Assembly (NCBI GenBank): GCA_018401465.1
Contig: JAGYKE010000002.1
Location: 248,001-312,000, forward strand
Length of the DNA: 64,000 bases
Source of the DNA: Aestuariivita sp.
Lineage (GTDB): Bacteria > Pseudomonadota > Alphaproteobacteria > Rhodobacterales > Rhodobacteraceae
Direction: 5' to 3'
Below the pieces are notes generated by a model. That model ran no database searches. It was given only the letters and a program-made list of their open reading frames with translations, and was not told the origin of the DNA. Numbering within the stretch: the stretch's first letter is position 1; each line of letters opens with the position of its first letter. A program made the translations under genes and the position numbers. Of the stretch, positions 1 through 8,085 are shown one piece after another.

Positions 1-853
1 AGTCTTCGTCGATGGCGGGTCCCTCTCCGCCTGATACGGGAAGCCCGCGCAGTGCCGCGCGGACATCGTCGGTCAGACTGTCGGGCCGCCATTCGGGCAC
101 GCGGATCTGACCGCGCGCATCGGTGATCGTCGCAAGCGCCTGCACGAGGATCATGGCCGGATCGGCCAATAGCCCGCCCCAATTGCCCGAATGATGCGCG
201 CCTTCGCGCAGATCGACCTCGAGGTCGAAGTTCACGCAGCCACGCGCACCCATGAACATCGTCGGCGTCCCCGGTTGCAGGCGCGGCCCGTCCGAGGCGA
301 TCAGCACATCCGCCTTCAACGCGTCCTTCTGCGCCTCGAAGAATGCGCCGAGGCCAGGCGAGCCGGTTTCCTCGCCCGTCTCGATCACGATGCGGCAGTT
401 GAAGCCCAACCGACCGCGCACCGCCAGAACCGCCTTGAGCGCGGCAATGTTGATCAGGTGTTGGCCCTTGTTGTCGGCGCTACCGCGTCCGTAGAGCCTG
501 TCGCCCTCCTCGACCAGCCGGAAGGGATGAAGCCCCGCGCGCCATTGATCGGTCTGGGCGCGGATCACGTCGCCATGCCCGTAACTCAGGATCGTGGGCA
601 GGCTTTCGTCCTCGATCCGCGCGGCCACGAGGATGGGCCCCGCCCCCGCGACGGGGTTCGGATGGACACGGCACGCGAAGCCCAATTTAGCCAGACGCGG
701 GATCATCGCCTCGTCCAAATAGCGGGCCAGCTCGGGCGCCTTGGCGCTGTCCTGACTTTCGGTCTCGAAGGCCACCAGCGCGCCCAGGTCCAGCTGGAAG
801 CGGCCTTCATCGAAATATGCCGAAACGGCATCGATAGCGGAGGATCGTGTCAT
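1..853 (-). CDS. M20 family metallopeptidase / amidohydrolase, C-terminus outside the window
   Basis: Zinc-dependent hydrolase of the M20 (ArgE/DapE/carboxypeptidase G2) family, expected to cleave an amide bond of a small N-acyl amino acid or dipeptide in the cytoplasm. The gene enters from the left edge; the first 284 residues are present. Visible metal-site elements are the HGD motif (H93, D95), the GRGSADNKG segment with D127, and the GEE pair E161/E162 expected to hold the catalytic glutamate. The ATG at 853 is the earliest start that precedes the family's N-terminal helix; its ribosome-binding site is weak. A 580-bp gap separates it from the amidase gene at 1434, so it is probably not in that operon. 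The exact substrate cannot be read from this fragment. Confidence 0.85.
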   Translation of the reverse strand, partial: MTRSSAIDAVSAYFDEGRFQLDLGALVAFETESQDSAKAPELARYLDEAMIPRLAKLGFACRVHPNPVAGAGPILVAARIEDESLPTILSYGHGDVIRAQTDQWRAGLHPFRLVEEGDRLYGRGSADNKGQHLINIAALKAVLAVRGRLGFNCRIVIETGEETGSPGLGAFFEAQKDALKADVLIASDGPRLQPGTPTMFMGARGCVNFDLEVDLREGAHHSGNWGGLLADPAMILVQALATITDARGQIRVPEWRPDSLTDDVRAALRGLPVSGGEGPAIDED

Positions 854-1433
854 GTCTGGCCGGGATTTCTGTATGGATGATGTTCCCCGAAACTAACAGC
901 AAGCCGCAGCGACCGCCACCGGCACAAGGTTGACCGCAGGCCGGGGCGGATCAGGTCTGCGGAAGCGGCTGTGTATGTGATCGATCCGGTCCACGTTGTT
1001 TTGGACAGGCAGGCGCAGACTTCAAGCGGGGCCTTCTTCGAAGCAATCACGAGAAAGCCCGACCTTGAGATGACCCCAAAGAAGGTCGGAAAACGCGGGC
1101 GCGTCGCCCCCCTGACGGCGGCGGGAATCCCCCGAAGGATAACTAACACTCCAAAGATAACGGGCCAAATCACCCCAAGGCGGGTATCAAACAGGTGGCC
1201 ACTCGGCCAGTTGCTGTTTGCAACTGATGTATCTGCAAAACACTCAACCTCTCGGCCAGCCTTGTGCTGGCCTTTCTTTTTTCCTTTTGTATCAACGCGC
1301 CATGATCCGGTCATGCGGCACCGTCAGCCGGATGGATCGTCATGGATCGGGCGGCCGATCCTTGCGATGTCGCCCAAGGGCGCGCTTCAGGGCGGCAAGA
1401 CAATCATCAGAACGGATGCACGGTCGGGCGCGC
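854..1433. other. 580-bp intergenic region without a convincing gene
   Basis: The frames open here have biased composition and no recognisable family, and I regard them as spurious. The region holds the upstream sequence of the M20 peptidase gene and the 3' flank of the amidase operon. Its one clear element is a plus-strand intrinsic terminator near 1254. The base composition around 1140-1300 is less GC-rich than in the neighbouring genes. Confidence 0.5.
1254..1285 (+). terminator. Rho-independent terminator with no annotated gene upstream on its strand
   Basis: A perfect 7-bp stem, GGCCAGC (1254-1260) and GCTGGCC (1266-1272), with a 5-nt loop is followed by TTTCTTTTTT. The T tract lies on the plus strand, so it ends a rightward transcript, yet both neighbouring genes run leftward. 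It could end an unannotated small RNA or be left over from a lost gene. Confidence 0.7.
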
Positions 1434-2855
1434 TCAGACCACGGGGCGCTGTCCGTGCACGAACCAGCCGCCGCTTGCCGCCTCGAACGCCACCGCCGCC
1501 TGCATGACGACGGCGTCGCGATAGGTCGGGCCGACGATCTGCAGCCCCGTCGGCACGCCATTGGCGGCAAAGCCAGAGGGCACCGAGAGGACGGGGCACC
1601 GGCTCATCATGTTGAAGGGCGTCGTCATCACCCAGCCCAGTTCCGGGCGGACGTCGGTTCCGTCCACGCTCACGCTGTCGCGCGAGGGGTCGAAATCGGC
1701 GGGCACGGCCGGCAGGGCATTGGTGGGACAGATCAGGCAATCATAGCGTTCAAGCAGCGGCCCGAGCTTGAGATAGGACTGACCCGCCACGGCAAGGCTT
1801 TCGACGAATTTCTGCGACGAGGACGCCAGCGATTGTTCGGCGAAGTGGCGGCAATAGGTGGTCATCAGATCGCCATGTGCCTCGAGTTCCATCGACAACG
1901 CCCCTCCGAAGAGATGCGAGAGATAGTCCATGCAGGCCTCAAGCACCTCGGGCCCCCACCCGATATCAACCTCTTCCACCGTCGCGCCGAGGCTGCGGAA
2001 GATATCGGCGGCGGCAAGCGTGTTGCGCCTGACATCCGGATCGACCGAGAAACAGCCCAGATCCATCGACAGGGCGATCTTCCAGCCCCTGATGTCGGGG
2101 TAGTCCGAGGGAAGCGTCAGCTTGGGATAAAGCGTACTGATGTCATGGGGATGCGGCCCGCACATGACGTTCTGCAAGAGGATCGCGTCAGATACAGACC
2201 GCGCCATCGGCCCGGTATGGCAGTAGAAATCAAGGTTGAAGGGCGGATCATCGGGGTTGCGGCCATAGGGCGGCTTGTATCCGACCAGCCCGCAGCACGA
2301 GGCCGGGATGCGGATCGAGCCGCCGATATCCGACCCCGTGGCAAGGGACGACGTCCCCAGCGCCAGCGACGCCGCCGAACCGCCCGATGACCCGCCGGGG
2401 GTCATGTCGTGGTTCCACGGGTTGCGCGTCACCCCCCAGGCCCGCGTCCAGGTGACACCGGCGCAGGAAAACTCGGGCGTCGCGGTGCGTGCATGCACGA
2501 TGGCCCCTTCAGCTAGGATGCGCTCGTTTACGGGCGAGGTATGCGTGCCCACATGATCCTTCGTTATGAGCGACCCGCCCGAGGTCGGTTTACCGGTGAT
2601 GAAGCTTTCGTCCTTGATGGCGACCGGCAGACCGTCGAGGCACCCAAGCGGCGCGCCTTTCTGCCAGCGCGCCTCGGATGCTCTTGCGGCCTCGCGCGCC
2701 TCGTCGAAATGGGTGTAGGTGAAGGCGTTGATGCTCCCCGCGGTCGCTTCCGCGCGGGCGATCTGCGCATCCAGCAATTCGACCGGCGACAGGGTTTTCC
2801 CCGCGAACCGCTTCAGCGCTTCCTTTGCGGTCAGATACAGCAGATCGTCCGACAT
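1434..2855 (-). CDS. Amidase signature (AS) family amidase, 473 aa
   Basis: Cytoplasmic amide hydrolase of the amidase signature family, releasing ammonia or an amine from a carboxamide. The Ser-cisSer-Lys triad is visible: K81 in AIKDE, S156 in the GGSSGGS loop and the nucleophile S180 in DIGGSIRIP. The length is normal for stand-alone AS enzymes and there is no signal peptide. The ATG directly abuts the TGA of the preceding serine hydrolase (TGAATG), so translation is probably coupled. It is the last gene of the minus-strand operon that starts at 9750 with a YtcJ amidohydrolase and a Pot-type importer. The AS family also includes NylA (6-aminohexanoate cyclic dimer hydrolase) and GatA. No GatB/C partners are present, so tRNA amidotransfer is unlikely; the substrate is unknown. 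Confidence 0.92.
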   Translation of the reverse strand: MSDDLLYLTAKEALKRFAGKTLSPVELLDAQIARAEATAGSINAFTYTHFDEAREAARASEARWQKGAPLGCLDGLPVAIKDESFITGKPTSGGSLITKDHVGTHTSPVNERILAEGAIVHARTATPEFSCAGVTWTRAWGVTRNPWNHDMTPGGSSGGSAASLALGTSSLATGSDIGGSIRIPASCCGLVGYKPPYGRNPDDPPFNLDFYCHTGPMARSVSDAILLQNVMCGPHPHDISTLYPKLTLPSDYPDIRGWKIALSMDLGCFSVDPDVRRNTLAAADIFRSLGATVEEVDIGWGPEVLEACMDYLSHLFGGALSMELEAHGDLMTTYCRHFAEQSLASSSQKFVESLAVAGQSYLKLGPLLERYDCLICPTNALPAVPADFDPSRDSVSVDGTDVRPELGWVMTTPFNMMSRCPVLSVPSGFAANGVPTGLQIVGPTYRDAVVMQAAVAFEAASGGWFVHGQRPVV

Positions 2856-4085
2856 TCATCCCTCTCCTTGCCCATGTGCGGCCAGAACCGCGTTCACCCC
2901 CGCCATCCAGTCGCCCAGATGATGACACTCATCCGAAACCGCCTCGGGCTGGCTTGACAGCTTGACCGCAACAAGGCCGCGTTCGGGATCGACCCAGACA
3001 TGCTGGCCGTGAATCCCGAGGCACAGATGCGCCGGACGGTCGCGGTCGGGGATCCAGAACATGTTGCGATAGCGGCCATTGGGAAAAAGCGCCCGCCCAT
3101 CTTCGTCGAACAGACCGTGGTCACCGCCACGGATGTCGGCGATGTAATCGGCGGGGATGATCTGCCGCCCGTCGCGGCGGCCGTCTTCCAGAAGCAGGCG
3201 ACCGAAGCGCGCCATGTCGCGCAAGGTCGCGCAGATGCCCCCGTCGGACAGGCCGAACCCGGCGCGGTCCACGACGATGAAGGCGTCTTCCTCGGCACCC
3301 ATCGGTGCCCAGAGCCGTTCCGACATCATCGGCATGAAATTCTGCCCCGTCGCCGCTTCGAGGATCGCGGACAGGACCTCGGTCTCGATCGAACGGTAAC
3401 TGAACCGTTCGCCATGCCCGGCCTCGGCCCGGCCCAGCCACAGGATCAGATCGCGGATCGTGTCGGGCGGATCGGCCATGTCGGGCGGCGCGGTGCGCAG
3501 ACCGGCGGCCACATCCAGACGCCAGACTTCTGCCTTGGGCTCGTCATAGGTTTCGTCGAAGACCACGCCGGTCGTCATGTCGAGCACCTGCTGAACACTG
3601 GCCCCGTTCCACGCCGTGCGCGCAAGATCGGGCACGTAGAAGGTCACCGGCGCGGCGGGGTCGATCAGGCCGTCACCGATCAGGCAGCCAGCCACCGCCG
3701 AGGTCAGGCTTTTCGACATGGAAAAGACGATGTGCTGGCGGCGCGGCGTCATGCCGTTGAAATACTGTTCGACCAGGATGCGCCCGTCGTGCCAGATCAG
3801 CGTCGCATCGGTATAGGTCTCGTCAAGCATCCGCGCCCAGGTGGTCGGACCGGAGGGCGCGTCGAACCGGACGTCATCCACGTCCTGCGTCGCGCCCGGC
3901 ATGTCCCAGATTGTGGGGCCGCGCAGGATATCGGCGGTGTGCGCGACCTGACGCATGTTCTGGAAGGTCCAGCGGTTGAAAGGCGGCGTGTCGTAGCCTG
4001 CGGGCGGGATCCGCCATTCGGGCGGGACCGGCGTGCCCTGCATCACCGGGGCGGCCGTCTCGGAATTCTTGTAGCTGGAAGGCAT
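2856..4085 (-). CDS. Serine hydrolase of the beta-lactamase / 6-aminohexanoate-oligomer hydrolase (NylB-like) family, 409 aa
   Basis: Penicillin-recognising-fold serine hydrolase. The SxxK motif is S122-M-S-K125. An E-x-Y pair at E178/Y180 lies 58 residues after the serine, the spacing I recall for S112 and Y170 of NylB, the nylon-oligomer hydrolase. Y230, in FSYRS, is a candidate for the catalytic tyrosine. No signal peptide is seen, which argues against a periplasmic beta-lactamase or PBP and fits a cytoplasmic amide or ester hydrolase. It lies between the Pot-type binding protein gene (132 bp upstream) and an amidase gene that starts directly after its stop codon. The likely role is hydrolysis of an imported linear amide or oligoamide. 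Esterase activity is an alternative, because this fold includes EstB-type enzymes. Confidence 0.85.
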   Translation of the reverse strand: MPSSYKNSETAAPVMQGTPVPPEWRIPPAGYDTPPFNRWTFQNMRQVAHTADILRGPTIWDMPGATQDVDDVRFDAPSGPTTWARMLDETYTDATLIWHDGRILVEQYFNGMTPRRQHIVFSMSKSLTSAVAGCLIGDGLIDPAAPVTFYVPDLARTAWNGASVQQVLDMTTGVVFDETYDEPKAEVWRLDVAAGLRTAPPDMADPPDTIRDLILWLGRAEAGHGERFSYRSIETEVLSAILEAATGQNFMPMMSERLWAPMGAEEDAFIVVDRAGFGLSDGGICATLRDMARFGRLLLEDGRRDGRQIIPADYIADIRGGDHGLFDEDGRALFPNGRYRNMFWIPDRDRPAHLCLGIHGQHVWVDPERGLVAVKLSSQPEAVSDECHHLGDWMAGVNAVLAAHGQGEG

Positions 4086-4123
4086 GGGAAGCTTTCGGGG
4101 AACTTGCGGATTGTTCCGAAGCG

Positions 4124-4209
4124 GGCGCGTCCGGCGGCAAGGCCGGAGGCGCCCGGACCGCGCGGAACGCGCGGCCCGGGTCTGTGAGCGGGCCCGGTGA
4201 TCAGGGCCC
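4124..4209 (-). other. Intercistronic stem-loop cluster after the potD-like gene
   Basis: The 132 bp between the binding-protein gene and the serine hydrolase gene can form several GC-rich hairpins. One is a perfect CCGCGCG/CGCGCGG stem (4158-4164 and 4168-4174) with a GAA loop. Another pairs GGGCCC at 4190-4195 with GGGCCC at 4204-4209, and a third involves GGCGC near 4124 and GCGCC near 4149. There is no T tract, so RNA stabilisation or attenuation is likelier than full termination. Confidence 0.55.
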
Positions 4210-4217
4210 CGTCGGTC

Positions 4218-5246
4218 CTACTGCATCACCTCGGTCCAGATGCGCGTATGCAGGTCATTGATGTCCTGCGGGCAGGCGGGGCTGAACTTGCCTGCGGCCA
4301 CGAGTTCCGCGGGCACGTTGATCTCGGGCGCGTCGCGCATGCCTGCGTCCATGAATTCGACCGACCCGGTCACGCCGTTTGCGTAGCGGGCGAAGTTCGA
4401 CAGCAGGGCCGCGTTCTCGGGCTCGAGGACGAAGTTGATGAACTTCATCGCGTTGTCGCGGTTGGGCGCATCCGCAAGAACGGCGGCGTTGTCCATCCAC
4501 ACCGGATAGCCGGTGGCCGGATAACCATAGGCGATGGTCTCCTTCTGGAGCCGCGACCGCATGGTCGAACCGTTCCAGTTGATGCCGGCCGAGAAGTCGC
4601 CCGCGACATAGTTCTCGATCGTGCCGTAATCGATGGCTTTCCAGTGCGGTTTGGCCGCGACCAGCATGTCACGCACCTTGCGCAGCACCTCTAGATCGCC
4701 GGTGCAGGATTCGCCGCCCACGTAGTAGATCGCGATGGCCATGACGTCGGACATCTCGGGGACGACGTTGATCTTGCCCTTCAGTTCCTCGGGCGGGTTG
4801 AACACGATGCCTGCGTCGTTGACGTCGCCGCTGTAGACGGCGGTGTCCACGATGATCCCGGTAGTGCCCCACTGCCACGGCACGGTGTATTCCCGGCCCG
4901 GGTCGAAATCGACGCTCATCCATTCCGGCGCGATGTTGCCGTGATTGGTGACGATCGACTTGTCGAGCGGCACGATCAGCCCTTCCTCGATCCAGGTCGG
5001 GATATAGCTGTTCGACGGCACCACGATGTCGAAGCCGTGCCCGCCCTGACGGACGCGGGCAAGGGCGGTGTCGTTGCTGTCGTAGTCGGTCACGTTGACC
5101 TTGATGCCGGTTTCGGCCTCGAACTTCTCGAGCAGTTCGGGGCTGGTGTAGTTGCCCCAGTTGTAAAGGTTCACCACGCCTTCGGCGTGCGCCATGCCTG
5201 TTCCGGCTAGGAACATGGCGATACCTGTCACGATGGAAGTCTTCAT
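4218..5246 (-). CDS. Polyamine-type ABC transporter substrate-binding protein (PotD/PotF-like), 342 aa
   Basis: Periplasmic binding protein that captures a cationic or oligoamide solute and delivers it to the downstream permeases. It has a Sec signal peptide with a hydrophobic core (residues 3-18) and an AHA cleavage site before residue 23. The mature N-terminus carries the YNWGNYTSPE segment typical of PotD/PotF, followed by ETGIKVN, so the family is clear. Polyamine binders include putrescine, spermidine and opine types, and the motif does not fix the ligand. It lies 26 bp after the potC-like gene and is followed by a hairpin cluster that may keep its mRNA abundant. The neighbouring NylB-like and amidase-signature hydrolases suggest an amide-containing ligand, which is inference. 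Confidence 0.9.
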   Translation of the reverse strand: MKTSIVTGIAMFLAGTGMAHAEGVVNLYNWGNYTSPELLEKFEAETGIKVNVTDYDSNDTALARVRQGGHGFDIVVPSNSYIPTWIEEGLIVPLDKSIVTNHGNIAPEWMSVDFDPGREYTVPWQWGTTGIIVDTAVYSGDVNDAGIVFNPPEELKGKINVVPEMSDVMAIAIYYVGGESCTGDLEVLRKVRDMLVAAKPHWKAIDYGTIENYVAGDFSAGINWNGSTMRSRLQKETIAYGYPATGYPVWMDNAAVLADAPNRDNAMKFINFVLEPENAALLSNFARYANGVTGSVEFMDAGMRDAPEINVPAELVAAGKFSPACPQDINDLHTRIWTEVMQ

Positions 5247-5272
5247 TTGCTAGGTCTCCCTGTTGGTTTCGG

Positions 5273-6076
5273 CTATCCGCGCTTGCGCGAAATCATGAAG
5301 AAGAGTGTGACGATCACCAGCGACAGCGCAAGGAAAAGCGTGGCGATGGCGTTCATCTCGGGGGTGACAACCCGGCGCAGCTGGCCCAGCATGTAGGTGG
5401 GCAGCGTGTCCTGGCCGGCGGACTTGACGAATTCGGTGATCACGACCGTGTCCAGCGACACGACGAAGCCCAGCATGAACCCCGCGAGGATCCCCGGCAC
5501 CAGAAGCGGCAGCGTCACATAGCGGAAGGTCTGCAGCGGCGTGGCGTAGAGATCGGCCGCGGCGCGTTCCAGCGTGAGATCCATCGTCTCGAGCCGCGCC
5601 CGGATCGGGAGATAGGCAAAGGGGATGCAGAAGGCGGCGTGCGCGACCACAAGGTATCCCATGCCCGAATACCCCGTCTGAACCTTCAGGAAGGCCACGA
5701 AGATCAAAAGCGCGATGCCGGTCACGATCTCTGGCACCATGAGCGGCTGGTTGATGAGCGCATAGATCATGGTCTGACCGGGAAAGCGGCTGACCCGCGT
5801 GGTGGCCAGCGCCGCCATCGTCGCCAGCACCGTCGCGATGGCCGCCGCCGCCAGCGCCAGCCAGAGCGAGCGGAGCGACACATCGACCACCTGCCTGTTG
5901 TTCAACGCGGCCTCGTACCAGCGCAGGGAAAAGCCGCCCCACTGGGTCTGCGACTGTTCGGCGTTGAAGGAAAACACGACGAGGATCACGATCGGCAGAT
6001 ACAGCATGATGACAGTCAGGACCGCGATCAGGCCAAAGCCGGGAAGGCGTCGCACATCGAAATCACGCCCGACCAT
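5273..6076 (-). CDS. Polyamine-type ABC transporter permease (PotC-like), 267 aa
   Basis: Inner-membrane permease of the binding-protein-dependent transport family, with about six transmembrane segments starting at residue 15. The EAA coupling loop appears as TLERAAADLYATPLQ around residues 160-175. The start codon overlaps the 3' end of the potB-like gene by 14 bp, indicating coupled translation. With the PotB-like permease it should form the heterodimeric channel for the PotA-like ATPase. The length is normal for PotC. Confidence 0.92.
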   Translation of the reverse strand: MVGRDFDVRRLPGFGLIAVLTVIMLYLPIVILVVFSFNAEQSQTQWGGFSLRWYEAALNNRQVVDVSLRSLWLALAAAAIATVLATMAALATTRVSRFPGQTMIYALINQPLMVPEIVTGIALLIFVAFLKVQTGYSGMGYLVVAHAAFCIPFAYLPIRARLETMDLTLERAAADLYATPLQTFRYVTLPLLVPGILAGFMLGFVVSLDTVVITEFVKSAGQDTLPTYMLGQLRRVVTPEMNAIATLFLALSLVIVTLFFMISRKRG

Positions 6077-6974
6077 TGCGCGCCCTTTCCTCGGACCCGG
6101 TGACCCGCAGGTAGAAGATCAGCGCCACCACGACGATGACCAGCAACACCATCGCCAGCGCCGCCCCCAGCGGCCAGTTTCGCCCCTGACCGAACTGCAA
6201 CGCGATCAGGTTGCCCAGCATCATGGTCTTGCCGCCACCCAGCACGCGCGGCGTCACATAGGCACCGATCGACGGGATGAAGACAAGGATCGACCCGGCG
6301 ATGAAGCCCGGCTTCACCAGCGGCAGGATCACGTGCCACAGCACCTGACGGCGGCTGGCATAAAGATCGTAGCCCGCCTCGACCAGCCGGAAATCGAGCT
6401 TTTCCATCGCAGCATAAAGCGGCAGCACCATCAGCGGCAGGAACACATAAGCCATGCCCAGCAGCACCGCGAACTCGGTGAACATCATCTCGAGCGGCTC
6501 ATCAATCACGCCCAGCCACAGAAGCGCGGTGTTGATCGTGCCGTTCGAGCGGATCATCTCCTGGATCGCGAAGGTGCGGATCAGCAGGTTGGTCCAGAAC
6601 GGGATCGTGATGAGAAACAGCCACACCATCCGCGTGCGGGCGGACCGCGTCGCGATGAACCACGCGGTGGGAAAGCCCAGCACGGCGCAGATCACCGTGG
6701 TCTGGAACGACAGCCAGATCGTGCGCCAGAAGATCGCGAGGTGACTGTCGTTGAGCGTGACCAGTTCCGGCTCGAAGATGTCGCGCGACCAGAACACGCG
6801 GAACCACGCCTCGGTCGACGGATCCCAGGACACGCCGCCCATGTTGCCGGGGCTGAGGAAGGAATAGATCAGCACGATCACAAGCGGACCGGACGCCGCC
6901 AGCAGCAGGACGAACAGCGCCGGGCTGACCAGCAGCCATTTCCAGCGGTGGCTTTCGCGTGCGGGTCCGGCCAT
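6063..6974 (-). CDS. Polyamine-type ABC transporter permease (PotB-like), 303 aa
   Basis: Inner-membrane permease of the PotB/PotH type. After a short cytoplasmic N-terminus it has a membrane segment at about residues 15-35, a long periplasmic loop, and then the five-helix core. The EAA motif is visible as LVEAGYDLYASRRQ in the second half. It starts 3 bp after the potA-like stop and overlaps the potC-like start, as expected for a potABCD operon. The N-terminal extension and the DPSTEAWFRVF loop resemble PotB proteins of marine alphaproteobacteria (family knowledge). Confidence 0.92.
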   Translation of the reverse strand: MAGPARESHRWKWLLVSPALFVLLLAASGPLVIVLIYSFLSPGNMGGVSWDPSTEAWFRVFWSRDIFEPELVTLNDSHLAIFWRTIWLSFQTTVICAVLGFPTAWFIATRSARTRMVWLFLITIPFWTNLLIRTFAIQEMIRSNGTINTALLWLGVIDEPLEMMFTEFAVLLGMAYVFLPLMVLPLYAAMEKLDFRLVEAGYDLYASRRQVLWHVILPLVKPGFIAGSILVFIPSIGAYVTPRVLGGGKTMMLGNLIALQFGQGRNWPLGAALAMVLLVIVVVALIFYLRVTGSEERARNGRA

Positions 6975-6977
6975 GCC

Positions 6978-8075
6978 CTAGCCCCGCAAGATCTGCAGCG
7001 CGCCGGGCGTCAGGCGCAGCCCGAAGGGCGTGCCGTTGGCCGGTTCGGGCTGATCGGCGCTGTTTTGCCGGCGCACGGTGAAGGGCTGGCCGTCGGACAA
7101 CGTCAGGTGAACATGGGTGTCGGTGCCGAAGAACACCGCGCCTGTCACGGTGCCGTCCATGTCGCCTTCGCCCGGCGGGCAAAGCTGCACTTGTTCGGGC
7201 CGGATCACGGCGGGCACGGTATCGCCCGGGGCGGGCGAGATGCCTTCGGCCAGACGGGCCTGCGCCGTGGCGCCACCCGGCAGGCCGACCGTCGCGCCGG
7301 AGCCGTCGCGCGCCGTCACCTTCAGGTTCAGGAAATTCGTCTCGCCGATGAAATCGGCAACAAAGCGTTCCGACGGCGCGTTGTAGATTTCGTGCGGGCT
7401 GCCCAGTTGCAGGATCTGGCCCGCGTTCATCACGGCAAGGCGATCCGACATCGTCAGCGCCTCTTCCTGATCGTGGGTGACGAAGACGAAGGTGATGCCC
7501 GTCTCGATCTGCAGACGCTTGAGTTCGCTCTGCATGTCCTTGCGCAGCTTGAGGTCAAGCGCCGAAAGCGGTTCGTCCAGCAAAAGCACGCGCGGCCGGG
7601 GCGCAAGGGCCCGGGCCAGCGCGACGCGCTGCTGCTGGCCGCCCGACAATTCGGCAGGCTTGCGGTGGGCCATAGACTCCATCCGCACAAGGCGCAGCAT
7701 CTCGTCGGTCGTGGCGGCGACTTCGGCACGCGGCCGGCCCAGCATCTTGAGGCCGAAGCCGATATTCTCGGCCACACTCATGTGCGGGAAGAGCGCATAG
7801 TTCTGGAATACGGTGTTCACCGTGCGTACGTTCGGAGCGAGCCCAACAACGCTTTGACCGTTTATGCTCAGGCTGCCGGTGGTGGGTTGCTCGAAGCCGG
7901 CGATGACGCGCAGAAGCGTGGTCTTGCCGCAACCCGACGGGCCGAGCAGGGTGAAGAACTCGCCCGTTCGGATGGTCAGGTTGATGTTCCTGAGCGCATG
8001 GAAGGCCGTCTCGCCCTGCCCGAAGACCTTGCCGACCCCGGTGATCTCGATTTCGTGGCGCGTCTGCTCTGTCAC
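6978..8075 (-). CDS. Polyamine-type ABC transporter ATP-binding protein (PotA-like), 365 aa
   Basis: Cytoplasmic ATPase that powers the Pot-type importer. It has Walker [10 protein letters not shown] at 45-53, Q-loop Q91, signature LSGGQQQR at 143-150, Walker B VLLLDEP at 163-169 and H-loop THDQEEAL near 200. A C-terminal TOBE-type regulatory domain follows from about residue 240, as in PotA/MalK proteins. The gene follows the YtcJ amidohydrolase gene after 10 bp and is itself followed closely by potB, so all belong to one minus-strand operon. Confidence 0.95.
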   Translation of the reverse strand: MTEQTRHEIEITGVGKVFGQGETAFHALRNINLTIRTGEFFTLLGPSGCGKTTLLRVIAGFEQPTTGSLSINGQSVVGLAPNVRTVNTVFQNYALFPHMSVAENIGFGLKMLGRPRAEVAATTDEMLRLVRMESMAHRKPAELSGGQQQRVALARALAPRPRVLLLDEPLSALDLKLRKDMQSELKRLQIETGITFVFVTHDQEEALTMSDRLAVMNAGQILQLGSPHEIYNAPSERFVADFIGETNFLNLKVTARDGSGATVGLPGGATAQARLAEGISPAPGDTVPAVIRPEQVQLCPPGEGDMDGTVTGAVFFGTDTHVHLTLSDGQPFTVRRQNSADQPEPANGTPFGLRLTPGALQILRG

Positions 8076-8085
8076 CCGTGCTTCC

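Noticed and set aside
850-1314. Long open frames on both strands in the gap between the M20 peptidase and amidase genes
   Set aside because: Their composition is unlike neighbouring proteins, no family is recognisable, and they cross an intrinsic terminator.
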